From JBASEY01 sp964404285 (GTDB lineage Bacteria; CSSED10-310): a stretch of DNA of 64,000 nt. A program made the translations under genes and the position numbers. Within the stretch, counting starts at the first letter, position 1. Each line of letters opens with the position of its first letter. The DNA lies in the NCBI GenBank assembly GCA_964404285.1, contig CAYOJK010000005.1, positions 62,001-126,000 of the forward strand, read 5' to 3'. The notes beneath the pieces were generated by a model, which saw only the letters and a program-made list of their open reading frames with translations, was not told the DNA's origin and made no database searches. Positions 26,423-35,646 of the stretch are shown here, piece after piece.

Positions 26423-26821
26423 GTGGATGTAAAAGAAAAAAGAGCTAATAATAATTTGTTTCGTAATACGTTTTTTTATTTGGCTGTTATAATAATATGC
26501 TTTATGAACTTCAGTCTTGTCTTTAGCAGTAATAATTCATCCTCAAAAGGAACACCGAGTTCAGAATCCCGTTCAGGAAAACAAGGTAAACCCGATGTGA
26601 GCAAGATATATGGCAAAATTAAGATTGTTACAGCTTTTGCTGATTACAAAGTAAAAGTCGTCGATCACTTTCCTGATCTACGAGTAAAGGTCGTCGATCA
26701 CTTTCCTGATGGTCCTGGAAAATGGCAATTAGTTGATCATTTTCCGGATTATACCATTCAGTTGGTCGATCATTTTCCGGATTTTACAATTAAATGGGTG
26801 GACCATTTTCCCGGTAAGTAA
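26423..26821 (+). CDS. Small secreted VDHFPD-repeat protein, probable 7(1) septoil-knot family
   Basis: The GTG start has CAGGAG about 8 nt ahead. 132 residues. A signal peptide or anchor (hydrophobic residues 16-36) and a Ser/Gly/Lys spacer are followed by YGKIKIVTAFADYKVKVVDH and then four more strand-like units ending in VDHFPD or VDHFPG. The pattern, including the PGKWQLVDHFPD insert in the middle, is what I recall of the Pfam septoil-knot family (7(1) knot), small beta proteins whose chain forms a seven-crossing knot. The match is from memory of the repeat pattern, not a search. It lies 26 nt before pgi; no functional link is evident. Confidence 0.65.
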   Translation: MDVKEKRANNNLFRNTFFYLAVIIICFMNFSLVFSSNNSSSKGTPSSESRSGKQGKPDVSKIYGKIKIVTAFADYKVKVVDHFPDLRVKVVDHFPDGPGKWQLVDHFPDYTIQLVDHFPDFTIKWVDHFPGK

Positions 26822-26847
26822 CTATCGGTTAAAACAGGAGATATTCA

Positions 26848-28563
26848 ATGCAACCATTGACTCATCAGACAGCTTGGAAAGCGCTGATTAAGCATCGAAA
26901 AGATATGGAATCGGTGCATATGAGGTGTTTATTTGAAAAAGACCCCGATCGCTTTGAGAAGTTTTCTTTACGGTTGGAAGATCTATTATTCGACTATTCT
27001 AAAAATCGTATTACCGAAGAAAGCATGGGGCTTCTAATGGCCTTAGCCCGTGAAGCCCAACTGAATACGTGGATCGAAGCGATGTTCGGTGGTGAAAAAA
27101 TCAATTTCACGGAAGATAGAGCTGTCCTTCATGTTGCGCTGCGCAATCGCTCCAACCGGCCCATTCTTGTTGATGGCGAAGATGTTATGCCGGAAGTCAA
27201 TCTTGTTTTGAAGAAAATGCGTCGATTTACGGAAAGATTACATAATGGGATTCTGACCGGTTTTACCGGCAAAAAAATCACATATATTGTCAATATTGGA
27301 ATTGGTGGTTCGGATTTAGGGCCGGTTATGGTTACCGAAGCGCTGCGTCCCTATTGGATTCCCGGAATAGTTCCTTACTTTGTCTCCAATGTAGATGGTT
27401 CTCATATCACCGAGACATTGAAAAACTGTGACCCTGAAACGACCTTCTTCATTATCGCCAGTAAAACGTTTACTACCAGTGAAACTCTGGCAAATGCTGA
27501 GACTGCTAAACGATGGATTGTGCAAAAGTTGGGTTCTGAAAAAGCTGTTGCACGCCATTTTGCCGCCTTGTCAACTAACGCTTCCGGAGTAGAAGCATTT
27601 GGGATTGAACTGGAAAATATGTTTGAGTTTAAGGATTGGGTATGTGGGCGGTATTCTCTATGGTCAGCTATAGGCTTATCAATCGCCTGCACGATAGGGA
27701 TGGATGCTTTTGAAGAGCTATTGGCTGGCGCATATGACAGTGATGAGCATTTCAGACTCACGCCTTTTGAGAAGAATATCCCTGTAATTATGGCCCTTTT
27801 AGGCATTTGGTATCACAATTTTTTTAACGCGCATACCCATGCAATCGTTCCTTATTATCAGTATATGCACCGTTTTCCTGCCTATTTTCAACAAGGAGAT
27901 ATGGAATCGAATGGCAAGAGGATCGATTGGGATGGAATGCCGGTTACAGATTATTCAACTGGGCCGATTATTTGGGGTGAACCCGGAACGAATGGGCAAC
28001 ATTCATTTTTTCAGTTGATTCATCAAGGAACACGTTTAGTCCCTGTAGATTTTCTGGCGCCAATTCTCCCATATTGGGTTATTGGTGACCATCATCAGCT
28101 ATTATTGGCAAATTATTTTGCGCAATCGGAGGCTTTGATGAAAGGACGAAGCCTTGAGGATGTACAAGAAGAATTACAACAACAGGATATTCCGCTTGAT
28201 AAGGTACAAACGCTAGCAGCTCATAGAGTATTTCCTGGCAATCGGCCGAGTAATTCTTTCCTGTTTACACGATTGGATCCCAGGACTTTGGGTCGGTTAA
28301 TTGCGTTATATGAGCATAAAATATTCGTTCAGGGCATTATTTGGAGAATTAACAGTTTTGATCAATGGGGAGTTGAGCTGGGTAAGAAGTTGGCTGCCCA
28401 AATATTACCTGAATTAAACACGATGGATCACGTGAATTCACATGATTCGTCAACAAATGGATTGATAAATTATTATAAGACTGTTCAAAAACAGGCAGAA
28501 ACAGATTCAAAGGCAAATACAAATCCTATTCATCAACACCCATCGCCTGGCACAGATTGTTAG
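26848..28563 (+). CDS. pgi: Glucose-6-phosphate isomerase
   Basis: Interconverts glucose 6-phosphate and fructose 6-phosphate in glycolysis and gluconeogenesis. 571 residues, the long bacterial/eukaryotic form. Motifs: VNIGIGGSDLGPVMVTEAL near residue 150, the SKTFTTSET phosphate-binding segment, GGRYSLWS-like CGRYSLWSAIG, GEPGTNGQHSFFQLIHQGT (family signature 1), and a catalytic Lys in the C-terminal QWGVELGKKLA. The ATG has AGGAG ahead. The last 40 residues after the signature are polar, low-complexity tail. Confidence 0.97.
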   Translation: MQPLTHQTAWKALIKHRKDMESVHMRCLFEKDPDRFEKFSLRLEDLLFDYSKNRITEESMGLLMALAREAQLNTWIEAMFGGEKINFTEDRAVLHVALRNRSNRPILVDGEDVMPEVNLVLKKMRRFTERLHNGILTGFTGKKITYIVNIGIGGSDLGPVMVTEALRPYWIPGIVPYFVSNVDGSHITETLKNCDPETTFFIIASKTFTTSETLANAETAKRWIVQKLGSEKAVARHFAALSTNASGVEAFGIELENMFEFKDWVCGRYSLWSAIGLSIACTIGMDAFEELLAGAYDSDEHFRLTPFEKNIPVIMALLGIWYHNFFNAHTHAIVPYYQYMHRFPAYFQQGDMESNGKRIDWDGMPVTDYSTGPIIWGEPGTNGQHSFFQLIHQGTRLVPVDFLAPILPYWVIGDHHQLLLANYFAQSEALMKGRSLEDVQEELQQQDIPLDKVQTLAAHRVFPGNRPSNSFLFTRLDPRTLGRLIALYEHKIFVQGIIWRINSFDQWGVELGKKLAAQILPELNTMDHVNSHDSSTNGLINYYKTVQKQAETDSKANTNPIHQHPSPGTDC

Positions 28564-28598
28564 AGTAGATAGCCAATTTGAAAAATGACCTGATTAGA

Positions 28599-29603
28599 AT
28601 GACACAGAAAAAAATTATTTCTCATTTATTTATCAGTCTATTAGCGGTCATCTTGATAGTATTTTTAAATGGATGTGCTGCAACTCGATCCATGCTGGAT
28701 ACGTGGGAAGACCGCAGCCAGACACTGAGTCGCGGCCTAGCGGATATAATCGATGCGACAGATCGAGCTTTTGGTGAATCACGTATTAGCGATGAAGAAG
28801 AAATTGTTCAGGTAAGAGTAGATATAAACCCCATCTATTACTATAAAGATGGATTTGATATAAAAAGTCCGGTAAAGATCAGAGTCCCGTTACCGGCCAT
28901 AGAGCGAAAAGCTAAATTTTTCTTTCAAATCGGTTCCAGTACTGATCCTCGAAAATCCCTTTGGGGGGCAGGAGAAGAGTTGGTCGATAACCGAACATTG
29001 ACATCTGGTTTTCTCTTTGAATTGAGCAAAAATACAAAAACAGGTGTTAAGGTAGATTCCTACTGGCGAGACAATGGACCTCAGATGCGTGTCAGACCAT
29101 TTATCCGATTGGAAATCAAGAAGGACCCCTTGCGGTTTTTTTTTGAAGAACAACTTTTATGGCGCAGTGACGAAAAATTCGGATCTCGAACATCCATTCA
29201 AATTAGCCATCTGATATCTGATAATTCCTTTTTACGTTACGCGATATCGGGCGAATATGGTGAGCTAAGACATGGCGCTGATTTCAGATGTGCATTATTA
29301 TATCGACGTGCAATAAGTGAAAAATTAGCCTTATCAACAGAGCTTGGATCAGATTTCAACCCGCATTATGGGCCGGTAGACAAAAATACTATTTTCGAAA
29401 ATGTGTCACCAGGTGAATTAGACAATGACAGGTTATTTAGTCGTTTTCAAATCATTGGAAAATTCCCAAGAAAGTGGATGGAATACGTGGTCGAGCCGGG
29501 TTTGGACTACTATTTTCATCATCAAAAACCATGGGATTACGGCATCCTTTTTTCTTTGAGAATCATTGTGTTTGAAGCTTTTCTGCGAGAACCCCAGGAT
29601 TGA
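28599..29603 (+). CDS. Predicted outer-membrane-associated lipoprotein, beta-barrel-like
   Basis: The ATG at 28599 gives a clean type II signal peptide with lipobox LNGC (Cys near residue 26); an in-frame TTG at 28578 is the alternative. After a short helical part the remaining 250 residues alternate polar and aromatic residues in short strands (FFFQIGSS, VRPFIRLEIK, RFFFEEQLLWRSD, FLRYAISGEYGEL), with a final strand ending in Phe-rich ILFSLRIIVFEAF. This is the pattern of an outer-membrane beta-barrel, so a lipid-anchored barrel or an OM-facing beta protein is likely. I do not recognise a named family. It follows pgi by 35 nt. Confidence 0.6.
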   Translation: MTQKKIISHLFISLLAVILIVFLNGCAATRSMLDTWEDRSQTLSRGLADIIDATDRAFGESRISDEEEIVQVRVDINPIYYYKDGFDIKSPVKIRVPLPAIERKAKFFFQIGSSTDPRKSLWGAGEELVDNRTLTSGFLFELSKNTKTGVKVDSYWRDNGPQMRVRPFIRLEIKKDPLRFFFEEQLLWRSDEKFGSRTSIQISHLISDNSFLRYAISGEYGELRHGADFRCALLYRRAISEKLALSTELGSDFNPHYGPVDKNTIFENVSPGELDNDRLFSRFQIIGKFPRKWMEYVVEPGLDYYFHHQKPWDYGILFSLRIIVFEAFLREPQD

Positions 29604-29656
29604 TTGTTCAGAAATAAATCTATTGAAAACAAGACGTGATACACGAAGGCAAAACC

Positions 29657-29686
29657 TTGTTTTATCTCTGCTTTTATGATTATATT
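29657..29686 (+). promoter_or_regulatory. Candidate promoter of the tandem propeller genes
   Basis: TTGTTT (29657-29662), 18 nt, TATATT (29681-29686). It lies about 80 nt before the start codon at 29768 and after the end of the lipoprotein gene. Confidence 0.4.
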
Positions 29687-29767
29687 ACAAATATTGAAAT
29701 TCAAGGCGCCTGAGGGCCTCAGACATTATTTCGTTTGTTGAATAGTATATTCAGGGGAGAGGTTGAT

Positions 29768-31735
29768 ATGAGATCTAAATTAGGATTAGGTTCTGGGGAT
29801 GTCATAATAAGAGCTATTTTTGCTTTAATGATCTTGGGAATCGGTTTGTGCAATGCTGAAACATCTGCTTTTATTTCTTCTGATTGCTCGGTCCATCCCG
29901 GAAAGAGTGTTTCCGTGTTCTGTGAGCCAGAGGAGTCTCTACTCACGAGCCAAATTGAAACTTTTTTAGAATCAAATACTTTTCATTCGAATAAAAGCAG
30001 AATCGATAATTCAAAAAGCTTTTCATTACCTAATGATAGAGGCGGCACGATAACCTGGGTATATGAAGACTGGAATGGATCTAGTGGAGCTATTGCATCT
30101 TCCTTTGCTGTCCCGGCTGATGGAAGTAGGGTTTATGCTGCGTGGTCTTTGAATAAAGAACGTTTTTCTGCCTTTGATGCTGAGGGTGATGGAACACCGA
30201 TATGGGAGTTCGACTTGCTCGAATCAGGTAAATATTATATTTCCGGAGACCCCCAAATAGCGATCAGTGATGATGGAGAGCTTTTAGTCGGCAGTGTAAC
30301 TGATAGAAAGCCTGTAGGCACTGACAATGGTGAATCGTTTGTATTGGGATTCGATATCACCACCGGCAATGAACTCTGGCGCTATACTATGCCGCCTACT
30401 GGAGAAAACCCTGATACGGGTGAGCGCATAGGAAAAATAACACTTTCCAGTGATGGGTCTCGAATCGCAGTTACAAGCAGTGGCTATCGAAATGATCCTG
30501 TTTTTGAACCTATTTATATCACGATACTGGACCATGCAGGTCAAGAGCTTCACCGGATCGAAATTTCCGATCCCGATGGGAAAATTATGTATCTCAATGC
30601 AATTCGTCTAAATCATGACGGGTCACTCCTTGTTGCGGATTTTCGATTGAACAAAAATCCAACTCATCAGATAATGGTTTGGAATATGGTTGACTATACT
30701 CTTCGAGATTCCTGGTCAGTTAATAACAGCCCTCCGCAGACTGAAATCGGTTTTTCTGATGATGGCTCTATTCTGGCAGTTGGGGATTTACGAGGAATTT
30801 TACGTATCTATGAATGGACAGAATCAGATTTTCAAGCTCATTATGTTGAAAAATGGTCTTATAAAATACCACCCGATTATTATATCCCCTGGGTGGTTGG
30901 TTTAGATGTCAGTCGTGATGGCAAAAAGGTTGCCATGGGCAGTTATCAAAGCAATGAAGAATCACAGACATATGGATATATTTATCTGTTTGAGACAGAA
31001 AAAGGACCAGATTCTCTTATAAAATCCTCGGATATGGGTGGGATGGTTGAATCTGTCAAATTTTCTGCTGATGGAGCGATCGTTATAGGGATCAGTTACG
31101 GTCCTTATCCGGAAAATCTGCCGGGCTATGATTTGATTGCCATGGATACTGAAACTGGAAGTGAAATATATCAAATGCCTGGTAATACACCCGGATCATT
31201 GATGGGATGTGCTTTAAGTGCGGATGGTTTACGCGTCGCAGCAGGTGGAAAACATGTTCATGCCTACCAAATGGGCTCTGGTGGATACGCATACTCCATC
31301 GCATTGATAAATGATCCGGAACCAACGCCATCTCCCACGCCAACCGATACACCTATACCGACTGAAACCCCAACACCACATTGCAAGACTCTTGGTTGTA
31401 CAATAGAAATGCCGTCAAAGATGTTTAGAGCGGGCGACACGTGTTTTTGTAATGTCATAGTCTGTAATCCCGAGAATGATGTGTTTACCAATGTCCCGTT
31501 CTTTATGATTCTCGATGTCTACGGTTTGCTATTTTTTGCTCCTGAATTTAACGATTTTTCCTATTATCTAGAAGATATACATCCCGGAGAAACCGTGTTC
31601 CAAATCATACCCTCATTCCCCTGGCCGGATAGTGTGGGTGAAGCAACTGGGTTGATGTTTTATGCAGGTATGACAAATGAGTCTATCAGCGAGTTATTTG
31701 GCGAGATCGATATCTGGGAGTTTGGTTGGGAATAA
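29768..31735 (+). CDS. Secreted beta-propeller protein with Thr/Pro linker and shared C-terminal domain, copy 1
   Basis: The ATG at 29768 with GGAGAGG ahead starts a signal peptide (to about residue 30); an upstream in-frame TTG at 29735 is rejected. Residues 95-515 form a WD40/PQQ-like propeller: repeated blades with SADG or SDDGS turns (LSSDGSRIAVTSSG, GFSDDGSILAVGDLRG, VSRDGKKVAMGSY, LSADGLRVAAGG). A 20-residue linker (PTPSPTPTDTPIPTETPTP) leads to a C-terminal domain of about 115 residues. That domain has CxxLGC, GDTCFC, VCNPE, FAPEFNDFSY and a terminal WEFGW. It also ends the next gene and the protein at 37769. Exported; possibly surface bound. The propeller ligand is unknown. Confidence 0.8.
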   Translation: MRSKLGLGSGDVIIRAIFALMILGIGLCNAETSAFISSDCSVHPGKSVSVFCEPEESLLTSQIETFLESNTFHSNKSRIDNSKSFSLPNDRGGTITWVYEDWNGSSGAIASSFAVPADGSRVYAAWSLNKERFSAFDAEGDGTPIWEFDLLESGKYYISGDPQIAISDDGELLVGSVTDRKPVGTDNGESFVLGFDITTGNELWRYTMPPTGENPDTGERIGKITLSSDGSRIAVTSSGYRNDPVFEPIYITILDHAGQELHRIEISDPDGKIMYLNAIRLNHDGSLLVADFRLNKNPTHQIMVWNMVDYTLRDSWSVNNSPPQTEIGFSDDGSILAVGDLRGILRIYEWTESDFQAHYVEKWSYKIPPDYYIPWVVGLDVSRDGKKVAMGSYQSNEESQTYGYIYLFETEKGPDSLIKSSDMGGMVESVKFSADGAIVIGISYGPYPENLPGYDLIAMDTETGSEIYQMPGNTPGSLMGCALSADGLRVAAGGKHVHAYQMGSGGYAYSIALINDPEPTPSPTPTDTPIPTETPTPHCKTLGCTIEMPSKMFRAGDTCFCNVIVCNPENDVFTNVPFFMILDVYGLLFFAPEFNDFSYYLEDIHPGETVFQIIPSFPWPDSVGEATGLMFYAGMTNESISELFGEIDIWEFGWE

Positions 31736-31788
31736 TCAAAAGGCGGCGGAAGTAACAATTTATTTCTAATAATCAAAGGAGGTTTTCA

Positions 31789-34092
31789 ATGAGGCGTACA
31801 CTCCAATCATTAGTTGTTTTCTTGCTGATTTCTGTTTCAAATATGTTGATTATAGAGATCGGGTTATGCAAATCAGATGATTTGTTCCATCAAGATTGTC
31901 CAGGAAACGAAACCATTATTGCTCATAAAAGGGAATATTCCTCTTGTCTATACCAGCCAAGAATGGCATTGGATCAATCAAGTTTGAGTAGTGATACGCA
32001 AAAAGGCATAGAATATATAGAGCTGCCAACAGGTATCAGCAGAGGCGGAACAATCACATGGTCATACGAAGATTGGGACGGCAACTACGGCGCGATCGTA
32101 AGTTCGATCGCTGTTCCGGCGGACGGAAATCGAGTATATGTCGGTTGGTACCTGAATTATGAACGTTTCTCAGCTTTTAATGCTGAGGGAAATGGGTTGC
32201 CGATTTGGGAGTATGATTTACTTGAATCCAATCAGTATCACGTGGACGGTGATGTGCAGATGGCAGTGAGTGATGACGGGTCGGTACTTGTGGGCGCTGT
32301 AACCGAAAGAAAGCGATCTGGAGAAGATAGCAAGGAGTCTTTTGTTGTCGGTCTTGACGTTGATTCTGGAGCGGAATTATGGCGCTATACTACGCCTGTT
32401 ACAGGGGAAGAACCTGAAAATTGTGAGCGAATTGGTATTATTACACTCTCTGGCGATGGCTCTCGACTGGCTATTGTAAGCTATGGGTTCCGAAGTGATC
32501 CCATTTATGAACCCATTTTTATAACGATTCTAGATGGGGCAGGTCAGGAGTTGCATCGTATTGTAATTCCTGATCCGGAAGGACATTTTTATTATTTAAA
32601 TGATATGAAATTAAATTATGATGGCTCTCTCCTGGCAGCAGATTTTCGTATGGACGAAAATCCAGATCACTTGGTTATGGTTTGGAATCTGGACGATTAT
32701 TCTGAGCGAGATTCCTGGTCAATCATGAACAGTCCGCCGCAAACTGAAATCGGGTTTTCTGCTGATGGATCCATCCTAGCCGTTGGTGATCTGCATGGCC
32801 GTTTACGTGTTTACCAATGGCAAAATACAGGTTTTCGCTCCCAATACATTGAAAAATGGTCTTATACGATACCTCCTGATTATTACTATCCCTGGGTCGT
32901 TGGATTAGATGTCAGCCGTGACGGGTCAATGGTTGCCATGGGGAGCTATCAGTCTAATCAGGCTTCTGTGATCAGTGGTTATATTTACCTATTCGACACA
33001 GAGATTGGTCCGAGCTCGCTGCTCAAATCATCAAATATGGGTGGCATGGTTGTCATGGTGAGTTTTTCTGCTGATGGAACTGTTGTTGCAGGCGCCGGTT
33101 ATGGCCCACGGCCGGAAACTGCGCCGGGGTATGATCTGATTGCAATCGACACAATAGCCGGGAATGAAATTTATAGGATGCCGGGAGATACCCCGGGATC
33201 TTTGATGGCATGTGCAATAAATGCTGACGGCACTAGGGTTGGTGCGGGCGGAAAACGCGTTCATGCGAATGAATTAGGATCAGGTGGATTCGCCTACTCA
33301 ATTGAATTGACGACAGAACCGGAACCATCACCACAACCAACCAATACTCCATCACCAATACCTACAGCGACGCCATCACCTATCCCAACGTCAACACCAA
33401 CTCCAACATATACGCCTGTTCCAACAGCTACACCGACCACTCCCCCTACACAGCCCCCGATTCCAACCCATACACCCGCACCACCGCCAACGTTTACTCC
33501 TACACAAAATCCAACTTCTACACCTGAGCCTACCCATACGTCAGCTCCGACAAATACGCCAGAGCCGACGATAACACCCACTCCAACGTTTACTCCTGAA
33601 CCCGAACCCACGAATACGGCTGTTCCGACCAATACCCCGGAACCGAGCAGTACGCCAGAACCAACCTTTACGTCGGAACCCAGTCATACGCCTGAGCCGA
33701 CATTTACGCCGGAACCCACTTCAACAGCTACACCGTCTTGTGGATCACTGGGATGTCGGATTGAGATGCCTTTCAAAGAATACAAAGCGGGTGATCTGTG
33801 CTATTGTGATGTTGTAATTTGCAATCCGGAAAAAGAAGTGTTTAACGGTGTTCCAATCTTTGTGATCTTGGATGTCTATGGTCAGTTGTTTTTTGCGCCG
33901 GAGTTCAACGATTTTTCATACATGCTGGAAGATATTTATCCTGGAGAAACTGTTTATAGCATCATCCCGCCGTTTAATTGGCCGAACAATGTGGGAGAAG
34001 CTTCTGGATTGTATTTTTATGCAGGTATGACAAATGAGTCGATCAGTGAGTTATTTGGAGAATTCGATTTTTGGGAGTTTGGTTGGAAATAA
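31789..34092 (+). CDS. Secreted beta-propeller protein with long Thr/Pro linker and shared C-terminal domain, copy 2
   Basis: A tandem paralogue of the preceding gene, 53 nt downstream, with a strong AAAGGAGG site. 767 residues: signal peptide, propeller (TITWSYEDWDGNYGAI, then the same blade order), and the same C-terminal domain (CGSLGC, GDLCYC, ICNPE, WEFGW). The main difference is the linker. It has about 140 residues of Pro-Thr-rich repeats (codons near 509-650, nt 33313-33738) against about 20 in copy 1, so the domain stands further from the propeller. DNA similarity between copies is high through the propeller region. The two probably act on related targets or as a pair. Confidence 0.8.
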   Translation: MRRTLQSLVVFLLISVSNMLIIEIGLCKSDDLFHQDCPGNETIIAHKREYSSCLYQPRMALDQSSLSSDTQKGIEYIELPTGISRGGTITWSYEDWDGNYGAIVSSIAVPADGNRVYVGWYLNYERFSAFNAEGNGLPIWEYDLLESNQYHVDGDVQMAVSDDGSVLVGAVTERKRSGEDSKESFVVGLDVDSGAELWRYTTPVTGEEPENCERIGIITLSGDGSRLAIVSYGFRSDPIYEPIFITILDGAGQELHRIVIPDPEGHFYYLNDMKLNYDGSLLAADFRMDENPDHLVMVWNLDDYSERDSWSIMNSPPQTEIGFSADGSILAVGDLHGRLRVYQWQNTGFRSQYIEKWSYTIPPDYYYPWVVGLDVSRDGSMVAMGSYQSNQASVISGYIYLFDTEIGPSSLLKSSNMGGMVVMVSFSADGTVVAGAGYGPRPETAPGYDLIAIDTIAGNEIYRMPGDTPGSLMACAINADGTRVGAGGKRVHANELGSGGFAYSIELTTEPEPSPQPTNTPSPIPTATPSPIPTSTPTPTYTPVPTATPTTPPTQPPIPTHTPAPPPTFTPTQNPTSTPEPTHTSAPTNTPEPTITPTPTFTPEPEPTNTAVPTNTPEPSSTPEPTFTSEPSHTPEPTFTPEPTSTATPSCGSLGCRIEMPFKEYKAGDLCYCDVVICNPEKEVFNGVPIFVILDVYGQLFFAPEFNDFSYMLEDIYPGETVYSIIPPFNWPNNVGEASGLYFYAGMTNESISELFGEFDFWEFGWK

Positions 34093-34113
34093 ATATAAAA
34101 CTGAATATTTTAA

Positions 34114-35325
34114 TTATCTAACCATAATCCATTCGGAGGTGTTCCAACCGGTTATCAAAGCGATAATTGAGAATACAACCATCAATAACAAGAAAACGAG
34201 CTTTGAATAATCTTGCGCTTTCAAAGTTCCCAGTAGCATTGGCTGACGTCCCAGGTAAGCGGAAGCTGCGTAGAGTTCTTCGCCAACAAGCGTGTAGTCG
34301 CAGGCCGTAACAAAAAAGGGCAGTTGCGATACTTCATCCGTGCCGCCAATTTGAATGGCTCCTGTCATGGCGCCGGTTTCAGCCATGATCAATGATTCAG
34401 CCATAAACCAGCCCAACAGAAAAATCGTCGCCGGCTTTTCTCGAACCATTATACCGTTTACGCCGGCGGCATAGGCAAACTGATCAGGAACAAGATAAAA
34501 AACTTGGTTAGGATCATACATGTCTGGGCGACCTTCCGCTGAATAGGCCTCTTTTACAATTTCCTGAGCGATACTGAATACTATTGGATCAGTGTTTGGA
34601 CAAATGATCCTGACATCGTAGTTGACTGTTCGACGACAGATTTCGCCTAAAATATTCAGCGCAGCAAGAGTTGCTACATCTTCGATAGATCCAATTCCTG
34701 GTACATATAAAACCGGACGCCCCATCTCTGTTGCACGGCCAATAGCGTCTTCGACAGCGGTCAAGCCCGGAATACGACGTACAAATAAATTTGCTCCTCT
34801 TCTGGCTGCATATATAAATCCAATTAAAAAAGCTGTAAATAAAAGTATTGAGATTAAAACCGGAATTTCGTCGAATTTGAACCAACGTTCAATCAATATG
34901 GGTTCCATAATCTCAGAATATGCCAGATCACCTTGATATACAGCCGCAACACGAAATCGATACTCAATATCTGGGTCCAAATTATCAATAAACCATTCTG
35001 TTGATTCAGTTTTTCCTATAATTTCCCAAATGTCGTCATCACCTTGAGCCTCGACAATGTAGTTGGAGGGTGATAATTCTGCAGTCGGCGCCGACCATTT
35101 CAAAAAAACAGACAAGGCTCCATCTTCGCAAAAGGCGGTCACATTGAAGTCTTCGGGAGGAGACAGATAAGTTGCCACCAATTCTTCTATGGAATCGGTT
35201 TGGTCTAGATCATAAGTCTCCGCAAGAATTGCCCCAAGATTTTCGTCCAAAAACAATTGAGCTGATAGTGGTGGTATAAAGCATAACGAAAAAATGAAGC
35301 TGATAAAAACAAGGTTTTTCATCAT
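34114..35325 (-). CDS. Fn3-DUF6754 membrane protein
   Basis: The ATG at 35325 (GAGGGG ahead) starts a signal peptide (MMKNLVFISFIFSLCF). Residues 55-150 are a fibronectin type III domain (PPEDFNVTAFCEDGALSVFLKW, then SNYIVEAQGDD and DPDIEYRFRVAAVYQG). One hydrophobic helix (near 160-180) is followed by a cytoplasmic-side region: GLTAVEDAIGRATEMGRPVLYVPG, DVATLAALNILGEI, TGAIQIGGTDEVSQLPFFV and TLVGEELYAASAYL. I recognise this as the DUF6754 domain of unknown function. A last hydrophobic helix ends the protein. The layout suggests an exported Fn3 domain linked across the membrane to DUF6754. It converges on the propeller pair. Confidence 0.75.
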   Translation of the reverse strand: MMKNLVFISFIFSLCFIPPLSAQLFLDENLGAILAETYDLDQTDSIEELVATYLSPPEDFNVTAFCEDGALSVFLKWSAPTAELSPSNYIVEAQGDDDIWEIIGKTESTEWFIDNLDPDIEYRFRVAAVYQGDLAYSEIMEPILIERWFKFDEIPVLISILLFTAFLIGFIYAARRGANLFVRRIPGLTAVEDAIGRATEMGRPVLYVPGIGSIEDVATLAALNILGEICRRTVNYDVRIICPNTDPIVFSIAQEIVKEAYSAEGRPDMYDPNQVFYLVPDQFAYAAGVNGIMVREKPATIFLLGWFMAESLIMAETGAMTGAIQIGGTDEVSQLPFFVTACDYTLVGEELYAASAYLGRQPMLLGTLKAQDYSKLVFLLLMVVFSIIALITGWNTSEWIMVR

Positions 35326-35646
35326 CAAGTACCCCTCAAGTTACCGTTTTTAAAATAGGCCTGAAAAAGAAATAAAGCAATAATATTTCTTGGATAAAGA
35401 TACTTTAAACCTGTTTCGAGCAGACAATTGAACGCTTTTAATTATTTTCTATCCGGCTTGCAGCCTATGAGTATTTAAAAGGCTGGACTTGTTTACGAAT
35501 AGTCCCAAGGAAACTTTATATTGTTACTATACTTAGGATTCCTGGGAATGGTATTCTATTTATGTTGTATTAGCTGAATGTTCAGCGCTGAGAAATAAGC
35601 AATGCTAAAGATATCCTAATCTTTTAAGAGCTGGTAGTCGGATTAT
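35326..35646. other. Intergenic stretch of 321 nt without a gene
   Basis: Lies between the divergent Fn3-DUF6754 and GT2-GT4 genes, so it must hold promoters for both, but no pair of boxes stands out. It has a few short inverted repeats, the best being GCTGAATGTTCAGC at 35573-35586. I see no tRNA, small ORF or repeat. Confidence 0.5.

Noticed and set aside
33294..33632. Minus-strand Val/Gly-rich frame under the propeller linker
   Set aside because: It is the reverse reading of the Pro/Thr linker codons; no ribosome site and no independent support.
29768..34092. Tandem duplication considered as a mobile element
   Set aside because: No transposase, terminal inverted repeats or target-site duplications; simple gene duplication explains it.
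35573..35586. GCTGAATGTTCAGC palindrome in the 321-nt gap
   Set aside because: Short palindromes of this size occur by chance at this AT content, and no promoter lies next to it.
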